DNA of 64,000 nucleotides. It comes from Desulfobacterales bacterium. Lineage in GTDB: Bacteria > Desulfobacterota > Desulfobacteria > Desulfobacterales > JALSRD01. The translations under genes and the position numbers were made by a program. The notes under the pieces are model-generated. The model saw only the letters and a program-made list of their open reading frames with translations, had not been told where the DNA came from and did no database searches. Shown in pieces: positions 8,274-17,858 of the stretch. Location of the stretch: assembly GCA_026984935.1 (NCBI GenBank), contig JALSRD010000013.1, positions 21,554 through 85,553 on the forward strand. The letters run 5' to 3'. Each line of letters opens with the position of its first letter. Within the stretch, counting starts at the first letter, position 1.

Positions 8274-9548
8274 ATGTCTAGTTTAATTCCCCCGCATGGC
8301 GGAAAAGGTCTGACCTGCTGTTTGCTTGAAGGTGATGCGCTGGAGGCCGAAAAGAAAAAAGCCCAAGGGCTTAAAAAAGTATCGCTGTCGCCGCGTGCCA
8401 AAGGCGATCTGATCATGATGGGCATCGGCGGCTTCAGCCCCTTGACCGGCTTTATGACCCGGGCGGACTGGAAGGGTGTTTGTGACAATTTCCTTTTGGC
8501 GGACGGTACGTTCTGGCCTATTCCGGTCACGCTGGATGTGGACCGCCAAGATGCCGACGCCATCAGCGAGGGAGATGAAATCGCCCTGTACGACCCCGAA
8601 GGCGATGAAATCATGGGCACCATGCAGGTTACCGAAAAATACGAAATGACCGCGGCCGACAAGCAGTTCGAGTGCGAAAAAGTGTTCATGGGCGAGGGCA
8701 CGCCCACGGCCGAGGAGTTCTGGAAAATCGCCAAGGACGACCACCCCGGCGTGCAGATGGTTATGAACCAGAAGGATTTCAACCTGGCCGGGCCGGTCAA
8801 AGTGCTCAGTGAAGGGGAATACCCGACCAAGTATGCCGGTGTCTACATGCGCCCCGAGGAATCGCGCAGGATCTTCGACGAGCGCGGCTGGAGCGAAGTG
8901 GCCGCCCTGCAGCTGCGCAATCCCATGCACCGCTCCCACGAGTACCTGTGCAAAATCGCGGTGGAAGTGTGTGACGGCGTCTACATCCACTCACTGGTGG
9001 GCAACTTGAAGCCGGGGGACATACCGGCCGAAGTGCGCGTCAAATGCATCGACACCCTGGTGAAAAATTATTTTGTGGAAGAGAACGTGGTGCAGGGTGG
9101 CTATCCGCTGGATATGCGCTACGCCGGTCCGCGCGAAGGTCTGCTGCACGCCACCTTCCGCCAGAACTACGGCTGTTCGCGCATGATCATCGGCCGTGAC
9201 CATGCCGGCGTGGGCGATTTTTACGGCATGTTCGAAGCCCAGACGATTTTCGATAAAATCCCTGCCCCCCAAGAACCGGGCAAAGCGCTTTTGTGCAAAC
9301 CGCTGAAAATCGACTGGACCTTCTACTGCTATAAATGCGACGGCATGGCCTCGCTGCGCACCTGTCCCCACGGCAAGGAAGACCGCGTGCTGCTCTCCGG
9401 CACCATGCTGCGCAAGATGCTCTCCGAAGGCGGCGAGATCCCGGATCACTTCGGCCGCGACGAGGTATTGGCGATTTTGCGCAAATACTACGAAGGCCTG
9501 ACCGAAAAAGTCGAGATCAAACTGCACGGCGCCGCCACCGGCGAATAA
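8274..9548 (+). CDS. sat: Sulfate adenylyltransferase (ATP sulfurylase), dissimilatory
   Basis: A 424-residue protein that activates sulfate with ATP to adenosine 5'-phosphosulfate and pyrophosphate, the first step of dissimilatory sulfate reduction in the cytoplasm. The nucleotide-binding motif [10 protein letters not shown] is at residues 213-222 and GRDHAGVG at 307-314. A zinc-site pattern, CYKC at 352-355 with C364 and H366, is typical of the dissimilatory enzyme. There is no APS-kinase domain, as expected. The start is fixed by GGAGAGG seven bases upstream of the ATG. It converges on qmoC and shares a bidirectional terminator with it. Confidence 0.97.
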   Translation: MSSLIPPHGGKGLTCCLLEGDALEAEKKKAQGLKKVSLSPRAKGDLIMMGIGGFSPLTGFMTRADWKGVCDNFLLADGTFWPIPVTLDVDRQDADAISEGDEIALYDPEGDEIMGTMQVTEKYEMTAADKQFECEKVFMGEGTPTAEEFWKIAKDDHPGVQMVMNQKDFNLAGPVKVLSEGEYPTKYAGVYMRPEESRRIFDERGWSEVAALQLRNPMHRSHEYLCKIAVEVCDGVYIHSLVGNLKPGDIPAEVRVKCIDTLVKNYFVEENVVQGGYPLDMRYAGPREGLLHATFRQNYGCSRMIIGRDHAGVGDFYGMFEAQTIFDKIPAPQEPGKALLCKPLKIDWTFYCYKCDGMASLRTCPHGKEDRVLLSGTMLRKMLSEGGEIPDHFGRDEVLAILRKYYEGLTEKVEIKLHGAATGE

Positions 9549-9583
9549 GCCCACTGCGTCGGCCACCGGCCTTGGCTGTAAAC

Positions 9584-9620
9584 AAAAAGGGAGAAAGCCC
9601 CGGGGCTTCTCCCTTTTTTT
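9584..9620. terminator. Bidirectional terminator between sat and qmoC
   Basis: A5, GGGAGAAAGCC, loop CCGG, GGCTTCTCCC, T7. The stem is ten pairs with one bulged A. Both flanks supply a U-tract, so it can end sat transcripts on the plus strand and qmo transcripts on the minus strand. Confidence 0.88.
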
Positions 9621-9670
9621 GCGCCTGACGCCCGCAGCGGATTGCCGGGCAATACCCGCAGGACATCGAC

Positions 9671-10819
9671 CTATTGGCGTCCCGCGTACTCATTGTAGGC
9701 CAGGGCCGTCGTGCGGTACACCAGGTGCGCCAGTTTTGAAAAAGGCGTGTAGGCGAACAGCGTCCACACGAACATCAGGTGGATAAAATAGAGCGTGTAA
9801 CAGAGCCCGGCCAGACCCGCCAGGCGTGACATCTGGCTGAGCATGCCGGTCAAACCCAACGCCAGCACAAGCCCCACCAGGTACCAGTCCCAGTAGCGCG
9901 ACAGCTGGTCTTTTTTGGCATAGCGGTTCTTGATCAGCAGCAGACTGCCGATGATCAGCGCCAGGCCGCTGACATTGGCCAGCCACTTGACCGGGTTGAG
10001 CTGCGTGTAGGGGCCGTCGATATGAAAAACCCAGTCCGCGATGAAAAAGCAGGTGGTGACGATAAAGAGCCCGATGAACCCGAACAGCACCATCATGTGA
10101 GCGGTCGAGCGCTCACGGTTTTCCGAACAGTCGTTGAATTTTTCATGCTTGAAAATCACCGGCACCACCCGCAACAGCGCCTGGAAAAAGCCGGCCGGAT
10201 CGATCTTCTCCCGGCTGGTCTTGCCTTCGGCCAGGGCATTGGCGTGCATGTCCGCCACAAAACGCTTGAGCCCCAGGGCGAACACGGCCACCGACCACAT
10301 GAAGGTGGGCACCATGATGATGTCCACCAGGTAGTTATTGATGAAATCGGCCTGCCAGAATTCCTCCGCACCGGGTGCGAAGTTCAGCCAGTTGACGCCG
10401 AAGAGTTTGAGCACCAGTCCCAGCACCAGGAAAATGACGGCCGGCACCGCCAAAAGGGCAGGCAGCTTCTTGGGGTCACTGACCGCCTTGTAAAGCGCTT
10501 TGGGCTTGGCATAGTCCATGATGGTGTATTCGCGCATGGCCGCCAGGGCGTCACCCGGTTTGGCGCCCCGCGGGCAGAGCGTCGAGCAGTCGCCGCAGTT
10601 GTGGCACAGCCAGATGTCGGCATTGCCGACGATTTTGTCTTTCAGCCCCCAGGAAGCGGCAATCATCTCCTTGCGGGGAAAAGGCCGCGTGTCCGGAGAA
10701 ATGGGGCAGGCCACCGAGCACGTGGCGCACTGGTAGCATTTTTTCAGGTCCTCCGCCCCCAGACCGGCCAGCGCATTGATGAAGCCCACATCAGAATCAA
10801 CAACGTATGTTTCCGCCAT
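9671..10819 (-). CDS. qmoC: Quinone-interacting membrane-bound oxidoreductase subunit C
   Basis: A 382-residue protein joining an HdrC-like iron-sulfur domain to an HdrE/cytochrome-b-like membrane domain. Two CxxCxxCxxxC clusters (C28, C31, C34, C38 and C72, C75, C78, C82) bind two [4Fe-4S] centres. From about residue 115 on there are several hydrophobic helices with histidines suited to haem b. It anchors the Qmo complex in the membrane and takes electrons from menaquinol toward APS reductase. The start ATG has AGGAGGG upstream; an upstream in-frame ATG adds 12 residues but lacks that site. It is the last gene of qmoABC, 74 bases after qmoB. Confidence 0.95.
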   Translation of the reverse strand: MAETYVVDSDVGFINALAGLGAEDLKKCYQCATCSVACPISPDTRPFPRKEMIAASWGLKDKIVGNADIWLCHNCGDCSTLCPRGAKPGDALAAMREYTIMDYAKPKALYKAVSDPKKLPALLAVPAVIFLVLGLVLKLFGVNWLNFAPGAEEFWQADFINNYLVDIIMVPTFMWSVAVFALGLKRFVADMHANALAEGKTSREKIDPAGFFQALLRVVPVIFKHEKFNDCSENRERSTAHMMVLFGFIGLFIVTTCFFIADWVFHIDGPYTQLNPVKWLANVSGLALIIGSLLLIKNRYAKKDQLSRYWDWYLVGLVLALGLTGMLSQMSRLAGLAGLCYTLYFIHLMFVWTLFAYTPFSKLAHLVYRTTALAYNEYAGRQ

Positions 10820-10893
10820 AATCGTAACCCTCCTCGTTTGACAGCGGCATATCACGGGATGTTACCGCCCGATAAGCATGGGTACTGCAGCGC

Positions 10894-13227
10894 TTAGAAA
10901 CCCTTGAACGGGTTCGGACCCAGCCCTTCGATGACCTCCACAAAATCGTTGATGATCTTGGGAAGCTTGTCGTAGTCGTCGATGGCCACCTGGAACTGGG
11001 CCACGCGCTCTTCCTCCAGCGCCAGGCTCGACAGCGCCTCTCCGATCTTGCGCATGCGCGTATCCGCCAGTTCGCTGCCCTTGACGAAATGGCACTGGTA
11101 GTCGTCGCCATGCTTGCAGCCCAGCAGAAAGACCCCGTCCATGCCCTGGGAGAGGGCGTCCTTGATCCAGATCACGTTCACCGAACCCAGGCAGCGCACC
11201 GGAATGAAACGCACCTCTGCCGAATAGGACTGGCGGTTTAACCCCACCATGTCAAGCGCGGGGTAGGCATCGTTTTCGCAGACCAGCCCCAGAATCCGCA
11301 GGGGGGGCTCTTCGTAATCGTCTTCCGACGGCACGCCCACGGCCTTGACCATGGAGCCGATGCTGTCGATGTTGTAGTCGGCAAAGCCGATGATACGCTC
11401 GGGACAGGCCCCCATGCAGGTGCCGCAGCGCCGGCAGCGCGTGGGATTGGGCTTGGGGGTGCCGCGCTCGTCATCGTCCAGGGCGCCGAAGGGACACTCC
11501 TCGGTGCAGCGCTTACACTGGACGCAGCGCTGGAAGAAAAAGTCCGGGAATGTCATGTCGCCCGAGCGCGGGTGCACGGACACGCCGCGGTTGACCGACT
11601 CCAGGCACTGGATGGCTTTAAGGGCCGCACCGGCCGCGTCTTCCATGGACTCTTCGACGGTCATGGCGCGCCGGATGCCGCCGGCGGCGTAAATGCCGGT
11701 GCGCTGGGTTTCGTAGGGAAAACAGATGAAATTGGAATCCGCGTAATCATCGAAGAGGGCGTTGTCCCGGAAGCCGGGCCCCTGGCGGTAAGCCAGGTTG
11801 ATGACCGGGTCGTCCTTGGTCACCGGCACCATACCGGTGGCCAGCACCACCATGTCGGCATGGACACGGATCTTTTCGCCCAGCAGGGTGTTGTCGGCTT
11901 CGACCACCAGGCCGCCGCCGTTTTGTGAAACCGAAACCACCTCGCCCTTGGACAGGAAAATCCCGGGGTCCTGCTGGATGCGCTTGTAGAAGTTTTCCGA
12001 AAGCCCGGGAGTGCGCATGTGCTGGTAAAAGACATAGGCTTTGGCCTCGGGAAAATCGCTGCGCACGTACTTGGCCTGCTTGAGGCTCACCAGGCTTGTC
12101 ACCGCCCCGGCATAGGCAAAGTCGGCATCGTCCCCGCCGCCGGGGCTCTGCACGAACACCACAGATTTGGCCTCGCGGCCGTCCGAAGGCCGCACGATTT
12201 TGCCCTTTTTGGCGATCTCTTCGAACTGCACGTTGCTCACCACGTCCGGCAGCTTGCCGAAACCGAAACGCTCGAATTCACCTTCGTCCGGCTCGTAGGG
12301 GCGCCAGCCGGCCGCCAGAATCACGGCGCCGAAAAGCTCGCCGTTGGGGTCGAAGGTCAGGATGTCGGTTTTGCCCTCATTGTACTCCATGTATTTCTTA
12401 TGCTGGGCCTCGGCGTCCAGTTCGTTGCCCTTCTCGTCCAGTTTCATCTCGTCGGGCAGCGGGTAGGGCACGTCGAACTCGATCTTTTCACCCGGTTTCT
12501 TCAGGGTCACGACGAATTCACCCGGTTCGCCGGCGATGCGCGCCACCACGGTTTCGGTTTTTACCACGATGTTGGGATGCGACATGACCGCCTTGATCTT
12601 GGCATCGACCAGCGGCGGCGCCAGCCGGTCATAGGGATCTCCCAGCGGCAGCTGGGCCCGCCACTGCCGCGCGTGCCCGCCTAAAACGTCCTCTTTCTCC
12701 ACGATGGTCACCGGGTAGCCGGCGTTGGCGGCATCTAACGCCGCGGACATGCCGGTCATGCCCCCGCCGATCACCAGGATCTTGCGGCTCAGCGATTCGA
12801 CCTTGAACGGCTGGGGCAGATCGACTTTCTCCACCCGTGCCAGGCCCATTTTGAGGTAGTCTTCGGCCAGCATCTGCAGCCGGTCGAAATGCACCCCGTC
12901 GTCTTTCTGCTCATCGGTCAGCGCCGGGAACTCCGATCTGGGATGCGACCACACCACCTGCTCCCGCAGGTTGACGCGGTCGACGATGCAGCCCTCAAAG
13001 CTGAAGGTATCGTAGTTGACGCGCCGCGAACAGGCGCCGATGACCAGGGTGTTCGTCCCTGCGGCGATATCTTTCTTCAGCAGTTCGACCCCGTCCTTGC
13101 TGCACAGAAAGGCATGCGTTTTGGCCGGCAGCCCCTTTTCCTCGGCAACACCGCACAGCGCCTGGGCATCCAGCGCATCGCCGATCCCGCAGCCCGTGCA
13201 GATATAGACACCGTATTTCTTATCCAT
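10894..13227 (-). CDS. qmoB: Quinone-interacting membrane-bound oxidoreductase subunit B (HdrA-MvhD fusion)
   Basis: A 777-residue flavoprotein. The N-terminal part has a Cys-containing segment (YICTGCGIGDALDA) and an HdrA-type FAD domain with KILVIGGGMTGMSAALDAAN near residue 170. A double ferredoxin module sits at about 565-612 (CVQCKRCTEECP and CRRCGTCMGACP). The C-terminal 140 residues resemble MvhD, the hydrogenase delta subunit, with VRFIPVRCLGSVN and LLGCKHGDDYQC. HdrA-like proteins can bifurcate electrons, which is why Qmo is proposed to couple menaquinol oxidation with a low-potential donor. The ATG follows AGGAGG. It lies 10 bases after qmoA. Confidence 0.95.
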   Translation of the reverse strand: MDKKYGVYICTGCGIGDALDAQALCGVAEEKGLPAKTHAFLCSKDGVELLKKDIAAGTNTLVIGACSRRVNYDTFSFEGCIVDRVNLREQVVWSHPRSEFPALTDEQKDDGVHFDRLQMLAEDYLKMGLARVEKVDLPQPFKVESLSRKILVIGGGMTGMSAALDAANAGYPVTIVEKEDVLGGHARQWRAQLPLGDPYDRLAPPLVDAKIKAVMSHPNIVVKTETVVARIAGEPGEFVVTLKKPGEKIEFDVPYPLPDEMKLDEKGNELDAEAQHKKYMEYNEGKTDILTFDPNGELFGAVILAAGWRPYEPDEGEFERFGFGKLPDVVSNVQFEEIAKKGKIVRPSDGREAKSVVFVQSPGGGDDADFAYAGAVTSLVSLKQAKYVRSDFPEAKAYVFYQHMRTPGLSENFYKRIQQDPGIFLSKGEVVSVSQNGGGLVVEADNTLLGEKIRVHADMVVLATGMVPVTKDDPVINLAYRQGPGFRDNALFDDYADSNFICFPYETQRTGIYAAGGIRRAMTVEESMEDAAGAALKAIQCLESVNRGVSVHPRSGDMTFPDFFFQRCVQCKRCTEECPFGALDDDERGTPKPNPTRCRRCGTCMGACPERIIGFADYNIDSIGSMVKAVGVPSEDDYEEPPLRILGLVCENDAYPALDMVGLNRQSYSAEVRFIPVRCLGSVNVIWIKDALSQGMDGVFLLGCKHGDDYQCHFVKGSELADTRMRKIGEALSSLALEEERVAQFQVAIDDYDKLPKIINDFVEVIEGLGPNPFKGF

Positions 13228-13237
13228 GGATAACCTC

Positions 13238-14515
13238 CTACGCTCTCACCAGGGTTTGAATGGCTTTCAGGGCCATGCCGGTGGCATTCTGGTTGCACGA
13301 CACCACGTCAGCCGGTTTATTGGCGCAGCCTGCCGCAAAAACACCGCCTTTTTCGAAGTCGTTGATGAAAAATCCCTCGGCGCTCAGCTTAAGATCAGCC
13401 GGCAGATCCATGCCGGCAGCGGTGGGCTGCATGCCGGTGGCCAGCACCACCATGTCGACGGTCTGGTGAATCTTTTCACCACTGACGGCATTTTCAGCAA
13501 CCACGGTGATATTCTTCGTTTCTACATCTTCGCTGACCTCGGCCACCTTGCCTTTGATGAAAAAGACATTTTCATCTTCCTTGATTTTCTTGTAGAACTT
13601 TTCATAGCGGTATCCCGGGGCCCGCAGATCGATGTAGAAAATGTAGATCCTGGCCTCTGGATAGCGCTCGCGTACATAGGTGGCCTGCTTCAACGAGGCC
13701 ATGCAGCAGATGTACGAACAGTAAGGCAGGTGGTTTTCATCCCGCGAACCGGCGCACTGTACAAAGGCGATGCTGGCCGGTTCCTTGTCGTCGGAAGGGC
13801 GCAGGATCCTGCCGCGCGTCGGCCCGTTGGGCGCGGCCATCCTCTCCATCATCATATTGGTGATGATATTGGGATACAGGCCGAAACCCAGGTTGTCGAT
13901 CCTGGAGGCATCGTAGGGTTCCCAACCGGTGGCCCAGATCACGGCGCCGATCTTCAGGGTGATCTGCCGTTCTTCCATATCCAGGTCCACGGCGTCGTAC
14001 TTGCAGGCCTCCCGGCAGCGCTTAGCGTCCTCGGTGCCGATAATCTGGGACGAAATCACGTAGCGTGCGGGAAAGGCCATCTCAAAGGGCAGGTAGGCCC
14101 CCTTGGTGGTTCCCATGCCGAAGTTGAACTCGTCTGAAATTTCGGCTTCGCAGGCCTCGGCGCACGCCCCGCAGCAGGTGCAGTTCTCATTGACGTAGCG
14201 CGGCATCAGTTTCACCCGGGCCGCGTAATCGCCCGGCGTTCCTTTGACGCTGATCACCTCGGCCATGGACAGCACATGAATCTTGGGGTTATCCTTGATT
14301 CTCCGGAAATTGATTTCCAGGCCGCAGGTGGGCGGGCACAGCTTGGGAAAGTACTGATTCAACTGCGCAACACGGCCGCCCAGGTAAGGATTTTTCTCGA
14401 TCAGGAACACCTCGTAGCCCACTTCCGCAGCTTCAAGGGCCGACGTCAGCCCGCTGATCCCGCCGCCAACCACCATAATGCTCTGGCTGGCAGGGGCTGC
14501 CTTGTCTTGAGTCAT
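13238..14515 (-). CDS. qmoA: Quinone-interacting membrane-bound oxidoreductase subunit A (HdrA-like)
   Basis: A 425-residue HdrA-type flavoprotein, the first gene of qmoABC. The FAD-binding motif MVVGGGISGLTSALEAAE is near residues 14-31. The LCPPTCGLEINF stretch typical of QmoA follows, then a Cys cluster CTCCGACAEAC at about 111-121 for an iron-sulfur centre. A second pyridine-nucleotide-disulfide-like half ends with the FAD contact GGVFAAGCANKPAD. The complex transfers electrons to AprBA on the cytoplasmic side. The start ATG has GGAGGG upstream. An intercistronic hairpin separates it from aprA, 274 bases upstream. Confidence 0.95.
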   Translation of the reverse strand: MTQDKAAPASQSIMVVGGGISGLTSALEAAEVGYEVFLIEKNPYLGGRVAQLNQYFPKLCPPTCGLEINFRRIKDNPKIHVLSMAEVISVKGTPGDYAARVKLMPRYVNENCTCCGACAEACEAEISDEFNFGMGTTKGAYLPFEMAFPARYVISSQIIGTEDAKRCREACKYDAVDLDMEERQITLKIGAVIWATGWEPYDASRIDNLGFGLYPNIITNMMMERMAAPNGPTRGRILRPSDDKEPASIAFVQCAGSRDENHLPYCSYICCMASLKQATYVRERYPEARIYIFYIDLRAPGYRYEKFYKKIKEDENVFFIKGKVAEVSEDVETKNITVVAENAVSGEKIHQTVDMVVLATGMQPTAAGMDLPADLKLSAEGFFINDFEKGGVFAAGCANKPADVVSCNQNATGMALKAIQTLVRA

Positions 14516-14720
14516 GCTGTCCCTCCGTTAGGTTATAGGGTTTGTTGATTTTTCGCAAATTCCTGCGCTGCGCTTCGGGAAAAGATGCCCCGGCCGCATC
14601 CGCATGCCGGGAAGCTCACTTCAGGATAGGCGTGAGAGCTTCCGGGTATGGGGACCCGGCGCTGCTGTTGTCGGCACGCATCCTCCGGAAGGCTAATACT
14701 GCGGTCTGGTACATTGAAGA

Positions 14721-14748
14721 CCTCCGGGCGCCGGCCGGCGCCCGGAGG
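14721..14748 (-). terminator. Perfect 12-bp hairpin between aprA and qmoA
   Basis: CCTCCGGGCGCC, loop GGCC, GGCGCCCGGAGG is a perfect 12-pair GC-rich stem 41 bases beyond the aprA stop. On the transcribed strand it is followed by TCTTCAATGT, not by a U-run, so a full intrinsic terminator is doubtful. It may attenuate read-through from aprBA into qmoABC or protect the aprBA mRNA 3' end. Confidence 0.5.
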
Positions 14749-14789
14749 TTTGGTTGTTGATCCGTTTAATTCACAAACGGACGAGACGA

Positions 14790-16769
14790 TCAATCCGCGA
14801 TGATCTTGACATAATCGCGTTTGAAGACATCCCACTTCTGCTCCTTGGGATCGAACTTGGAGTTGACGAAGCAGAACCAGTTTTCATCATCCTGGCCCGG
14901 ATAATCGGCCTGATAGTAAAAACCGGGATAACGCGTTTCCTTGCGGAACTGGATGTGCCGCAGGTGCGCTTCCACGGTCCAGATGCGGTGGATGATCTCC
15001 CAGGCGCGCAGCAGTTCATGCAGGTCGCCGGCCGCCATCTTTTCGCAGTCCTCGCGCATGGTGGCCAGCAGGTCCATGACGATCTCCAGATTCCGGGTGG
15101 TCGTCATGTAGTAGGTCGCCGTGCCGGCGCCGTACTCGTGCGTGGCCTTCATCAGGCGGTACATCATGCCGTTGGGCTTGATGTAGTTGGGGTTGACGTC
15201 CACCGCCGTGGTGTAGTCGCAGTGCTCCAGGAAAGTGCGCACGGGCTTGTAGACCATGTCCACCAGCTCCTCGGCCGACTGTGCGATGGCCGGTGTGAAG
15301 TCGGCATGGTCCTTGGCGTAGCGTACCATCTGCTTGGCCGCAATGCGCCCCTCGGCATGCGAGCCCGAGGAGAATTTGTGGCCCGAGCCGCCCACGCCGT
15401 CGCCGGCGGTGAACAGTCCGTTGACCGTGGTCATGCGGTTGTAAACCTTGCCGTTGTCGGCCTTGACCTTGTAGGCATCGGGCACCCAGTCTTCATCCGG
15501 CCCCGACGTCCACAGGCCGCAGCAGCCCGAGTGCGATCCCAGCAGGTAGGGCTCGGTGGGCATGATCTCGGAATTTTTCTTCTCCGGCTCGGTGTTGGTG
15601 GCGCACCACAGGTTGGCCTGGCCGCAGGTCATGTCCAGAAAATCCTCCCAGGCCTCGGACTCCAGATGCTTGAGCTCCTTCTTGTCCATGCTCTTGCCCA
15701 GTTCGGCCAGGGCGGTGACGGTGTCCATCATCACCGGACCACGGCCTTCTTTCATCTCGAAGAGCATCAGGTGGTTGCGCAGACAGGTGGGGGTGATGGC
15801 GGCCGTGCCGTAGGGGGCGTATTTTTCCAGTTCCGCCTTGGCGGCGTCGGAAGCCACGTAGGACTCGCCCAGCCCGTTGATGGCCTTGGCTTTAAAGAGC
15901 AGGAACCAGGCGCCCACCGGGCCGTAGCCGTCCTTGAAACGCGACGGGGTGAAGCGGTTCTCCATCATGGTCAACTCGGCGCCCACCTGCATGCACATGG
16001 TGTAGGTGGAGCCGGAATTCCAGACCGGATACCAGGCGCGGCCCTTGCCCTCGCCCACCGAACGCGGCTGGTAGATGTTGACGGCGCCGCCGCAGGCCAC
16101 CATCATGGTCTTGCACTTGATGATGTAGACCTTGTTTTCGCGCACCGAGAACCCCACGGCACCGGCGATCTGGTTTTCCACGTTGGCGTCCAGCAGCAGG
16201 TCGACGATGAAGACGCGCTCCAGGATGTTTTCCTCGCCCAAAGCCAGCTTGGCGGCCTCGGCCACGATGCGCTTGTAGGACTCGCCGTTGATCATGGCCT
16301 GCCATTTACCGGTACGCACCGGTTTGGCGCCTTCCTTCAGGGTGCCCATGCGCTGGCCCTTTTTGCCGTCCAGGGTCTTGCCCTGCTCGTCCTGCTTCCA
16401 GATGGGCAGGCCCCACTCCTCGAACAGGTAGACAGAGTCATCCACGTGCACGCCCAGATCGTAGATCAGGTCCTCGCGCACGATGCCCATGAGGTCGTTT
16501 CTGACCATGCGCACGTAGTCTTCGGGAGTGTTTTCGCCGATAAAGGTGTTAATGGCCGAGAGGCCCTGGGCCACGGCACCGGAACGCTCCATGGCGGCCT
16601 TGTCCACCAAGAGCACGCTCTGGTCGTCGGACATCCATTTTTTGATCTCAAAAGCCGCCCCACAGGCCGCCATGCCGCCGCCCACGATCAGAATGTCAAC
16701 CTCGCGCTCCTCGACTTCCGGATCCCTAACGGCCTTGATTTCCCCAACGGGTTTGTTCGGTAATGCCAT
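14790..16769 (-). CDS. aprA: Adenylylsulfate (APS) reductase alpha subunit
   Basis: A 659-residue flavoprotein, the catalytic subunit that reduces APS to sulfite and AMP. It belongs to the fumarate-reductase/succinate-dehydrogenase flavoprotein superfamily. The N-terminal FAD motif DILIVGGGMAACGAAFEI lies near residues 25-42, and a conserved stretch GEGKGRAWYPVWNSGSTYT contributes to the substrate channel. The length matches other AprA proteins. The ATG has AAGGAGG upstream. It follows aprB by 56 bases in the same transcript; the AprBA heterodimer is cytoplasmic and receives electrons from Qmo. Confidence 0.97.
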   Translation of the reverse strand: MALPNKPVGEIKAVRDPEVEEREVDILIVGGGMAACGAAFEIKKWMSDDQSVLLVDKAAMERSGAVAQGLSAINTFIGENTPEDYVRMVRNDLMGIVREDLIYDLGVHVDDSVYLFEEWGLPIWKQDEQGKTLDGKKGQRMGTLKEGAKPVRTGKWQAMINGESYKRIVAEAAKLALGEENILERVFIVDLLLDANVENQIAGAVGFSVRENKVYIIKCKTMMVACGGAVNIYQPRSVGEGKGRAWYPVWNSGSTYTMCMQVGAELTMMENRFTPSRFKDGYGPVGAWFLLFKAKAINGLGESYVASDAAKAELEKYAPYGTAAITPTCLRNHLMLFEMKEGRGPVMMDTVTALAELGKSMDKKELKHLESEAWEDFLDMTCGQANLWCATNTEPEKKNSEIMPTEPYLLGSHSGCCGLWTSGPDEDWVPDAYKVKADNGKVYNRMTTVNGLFTAGDGVGGSGHKFSSGSHAEGRIAAKQMVRYAKDHADFTPAIAQSAEELVDMVYKPVRTFLEHCDYTTAVDVNPNYIKPNGMMYRLMKATHEYGAGTATYYMTTTRNLEIVMDLLATMREDCEKMAAGDLHELLRAWEIIHRIWTVEAHLRHIQFRKETRYPGFYYQADYPGQDDENWFCFVNSKFDPKEQKWDVFKRDYVKIIAD

Positions 16770-16826
16770 ATCAGTTCCTCCTTAAAAAAGATAGTATCGT
16801 CGTTAACCATCTGATGTGACGTGTCT

Positions 16827-17264
16827 TTAGGCCAGTTCCTGGGGTGCCCGGTAGGCGCGGCCGTCGGCTTCCTCGGTGCTCAGCAGACTGCTCTCGAGGT
16901 CCTGACCCTTCAGGTCGGTATAGGCGTTGGCCTGGCCTTCGGGGGTGGTGCGGATGGGGAACTTGAAGCGTTTGATCATGCCGTTTCTGAACTTACAGGT
17001 CCACATGACGTCTTCGGTACCCAGCATGGGCATGATGCTGCTTCCCAGGGGGACGAAATCGGCATAACCGCGTACCTCGATGGCCTGCGTGGGGCAGATT
17101 TTGACACAGGAAAAGCACTCCCAGCACTGATCCGGTTCCTGATTGTAAGCCTTCATGGCGTTGGGATCGAGCACCATCAAGTCGTTGGGGCAAATGTACA
17201 TGCAGGCGGTCTTGTCGCCGCCCTTGCAGCCGTCGCATTTCTCTTGAATGACAAAACTTGGCAT
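16827..17264 (-). CDS. aprB: Adenylylsulfate (APS) reductase beta subunit
   Basis: A 145-residue ferredoxin-like subunit. Two clusters are visible: C10-x2-C13-x7-C21-x3-C25, with the unusual insertion of aprB-type ferredoxins, and C47-x2-C50-x2-C53-x3-C57. These bind two [4Fe-4S] centres of different potential that pass electrons to the FAD of AprA. The C-terminal tail (about 100-145) is the arm that wraps AprA. The start ATG lies 12 bases after AGGTG. It is first in the aprBA transcript and has a strong promoter about 250 bases upstream. Confidence 0.96.
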   Translation of the reverse strand: MPSFVIQEKCDGCKGGDKTACMYICPNDLMVLDPNAMKAYNQEPDQCWECFSCVKICPTQAIEVRGYADFVPLGSSIMPMLGTEDVMWTCKFRNGMIKRFKFPIRTTPEGQANAYTDLKGQDLESSLLSTEEADGRAYRAPQELA

Positions 17265-17510
17265 TTAACACACCTCCCGAATGAATTTGGAATTTGAAAT
17301 GACCGAACTTGCGTCAATCCATCTTGCGTGGTTCTCCCTCCCTTGCACCTCCTTCCTTCGTCTTGAGCCCGGCGCGCGGCTTCCGCGGCCGGGTTTACAT
17401 TTTTGCATGGAACAGGAAAATATATGCAAAACCGAAACCTTAAGCAGGTTGGCAAAGCCGCTGGAATTGTCAGTATTCCTTTTAAAATCAGTGTAATGCT
17501 AAAGAAACAG
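17265..17510 (-). promoter_or_regulatory. Long 5' leader of aprBA with a GC-rich hairpin
   Basis: If transcription begins at the promoter at 17518-17546, the aprB leader is about 245 bases. Within it, at 17368-17393, lies a hairpin with paired arms CCCGG/CCGGG and CGCGG/CCGCG around a three-base loop. It is followed by purine-rich repeats of the GGAAGGAGG type. No open frame of note. Such a leader could carry post-transcriptional control, but no known riboswitch class is recognised. The remaining stretch to the SDR gene (17547-17858) shows nothing I can name. Confidence 0.4.
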
Positions 17511-17517
17511 AGGCTTT

Positions 17518-17546
17518 TTATTACCACCCGCATGCCACCTTGTCAA
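17518..17546 (-). promoter_or_regulatory. Strong sigma-70 promoter for aprBA
   Basis: On the minus strand TTGACA, exactly 17 bases, TAATAA. The -35 is perfect and the -10 close to consensus. It fits the very high expression expected of APS reductase and predicts a transcript start near 17511. Confidence 0.7.
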
Positions 17547-17858
17547 GGACTTTAGATCTGCGAAAATCCAAAAGATGCGCAGGGTTCCGGCTTCCGGGTA
17601 AAGGTTGCCATATATAGCGGCAGTGGACAAAAACACCACAAAATATAGGCTTATTCCACCGGCCCGGACAAAACCTCGGCACCGGCGGCCCACGGCGCCT
17701 TATCCGGGAAAAATTCATTGACGTGCGCGCACATCCGCAGTAGCTCATGATTGGTCTCCCACATTCGGCGCGTTGGGCAGATGCGCGCTGAAAACGTGCC
17801 ACACTACCGTGCGCGCCGGGGTGCACACGCATGGAACGCCTTGCAGGAGAGGCCGGAC

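Noticed and set aside
13282..13297. TGGCAT-N5-TTGCA resembling a sigma-54 promoter
   Set aside because: It lies on the antisense strand inside qmoA with no gene downstream in that direction; likely chance.
14754..16763. 669-codon plus-strand open frame opposite aprA
   Set aside because: It mirrors aprA, has no domain and low-complexity His/Gly/Val-rich composition; such long antisense frames are common in GC-rich genes with biased third positions.
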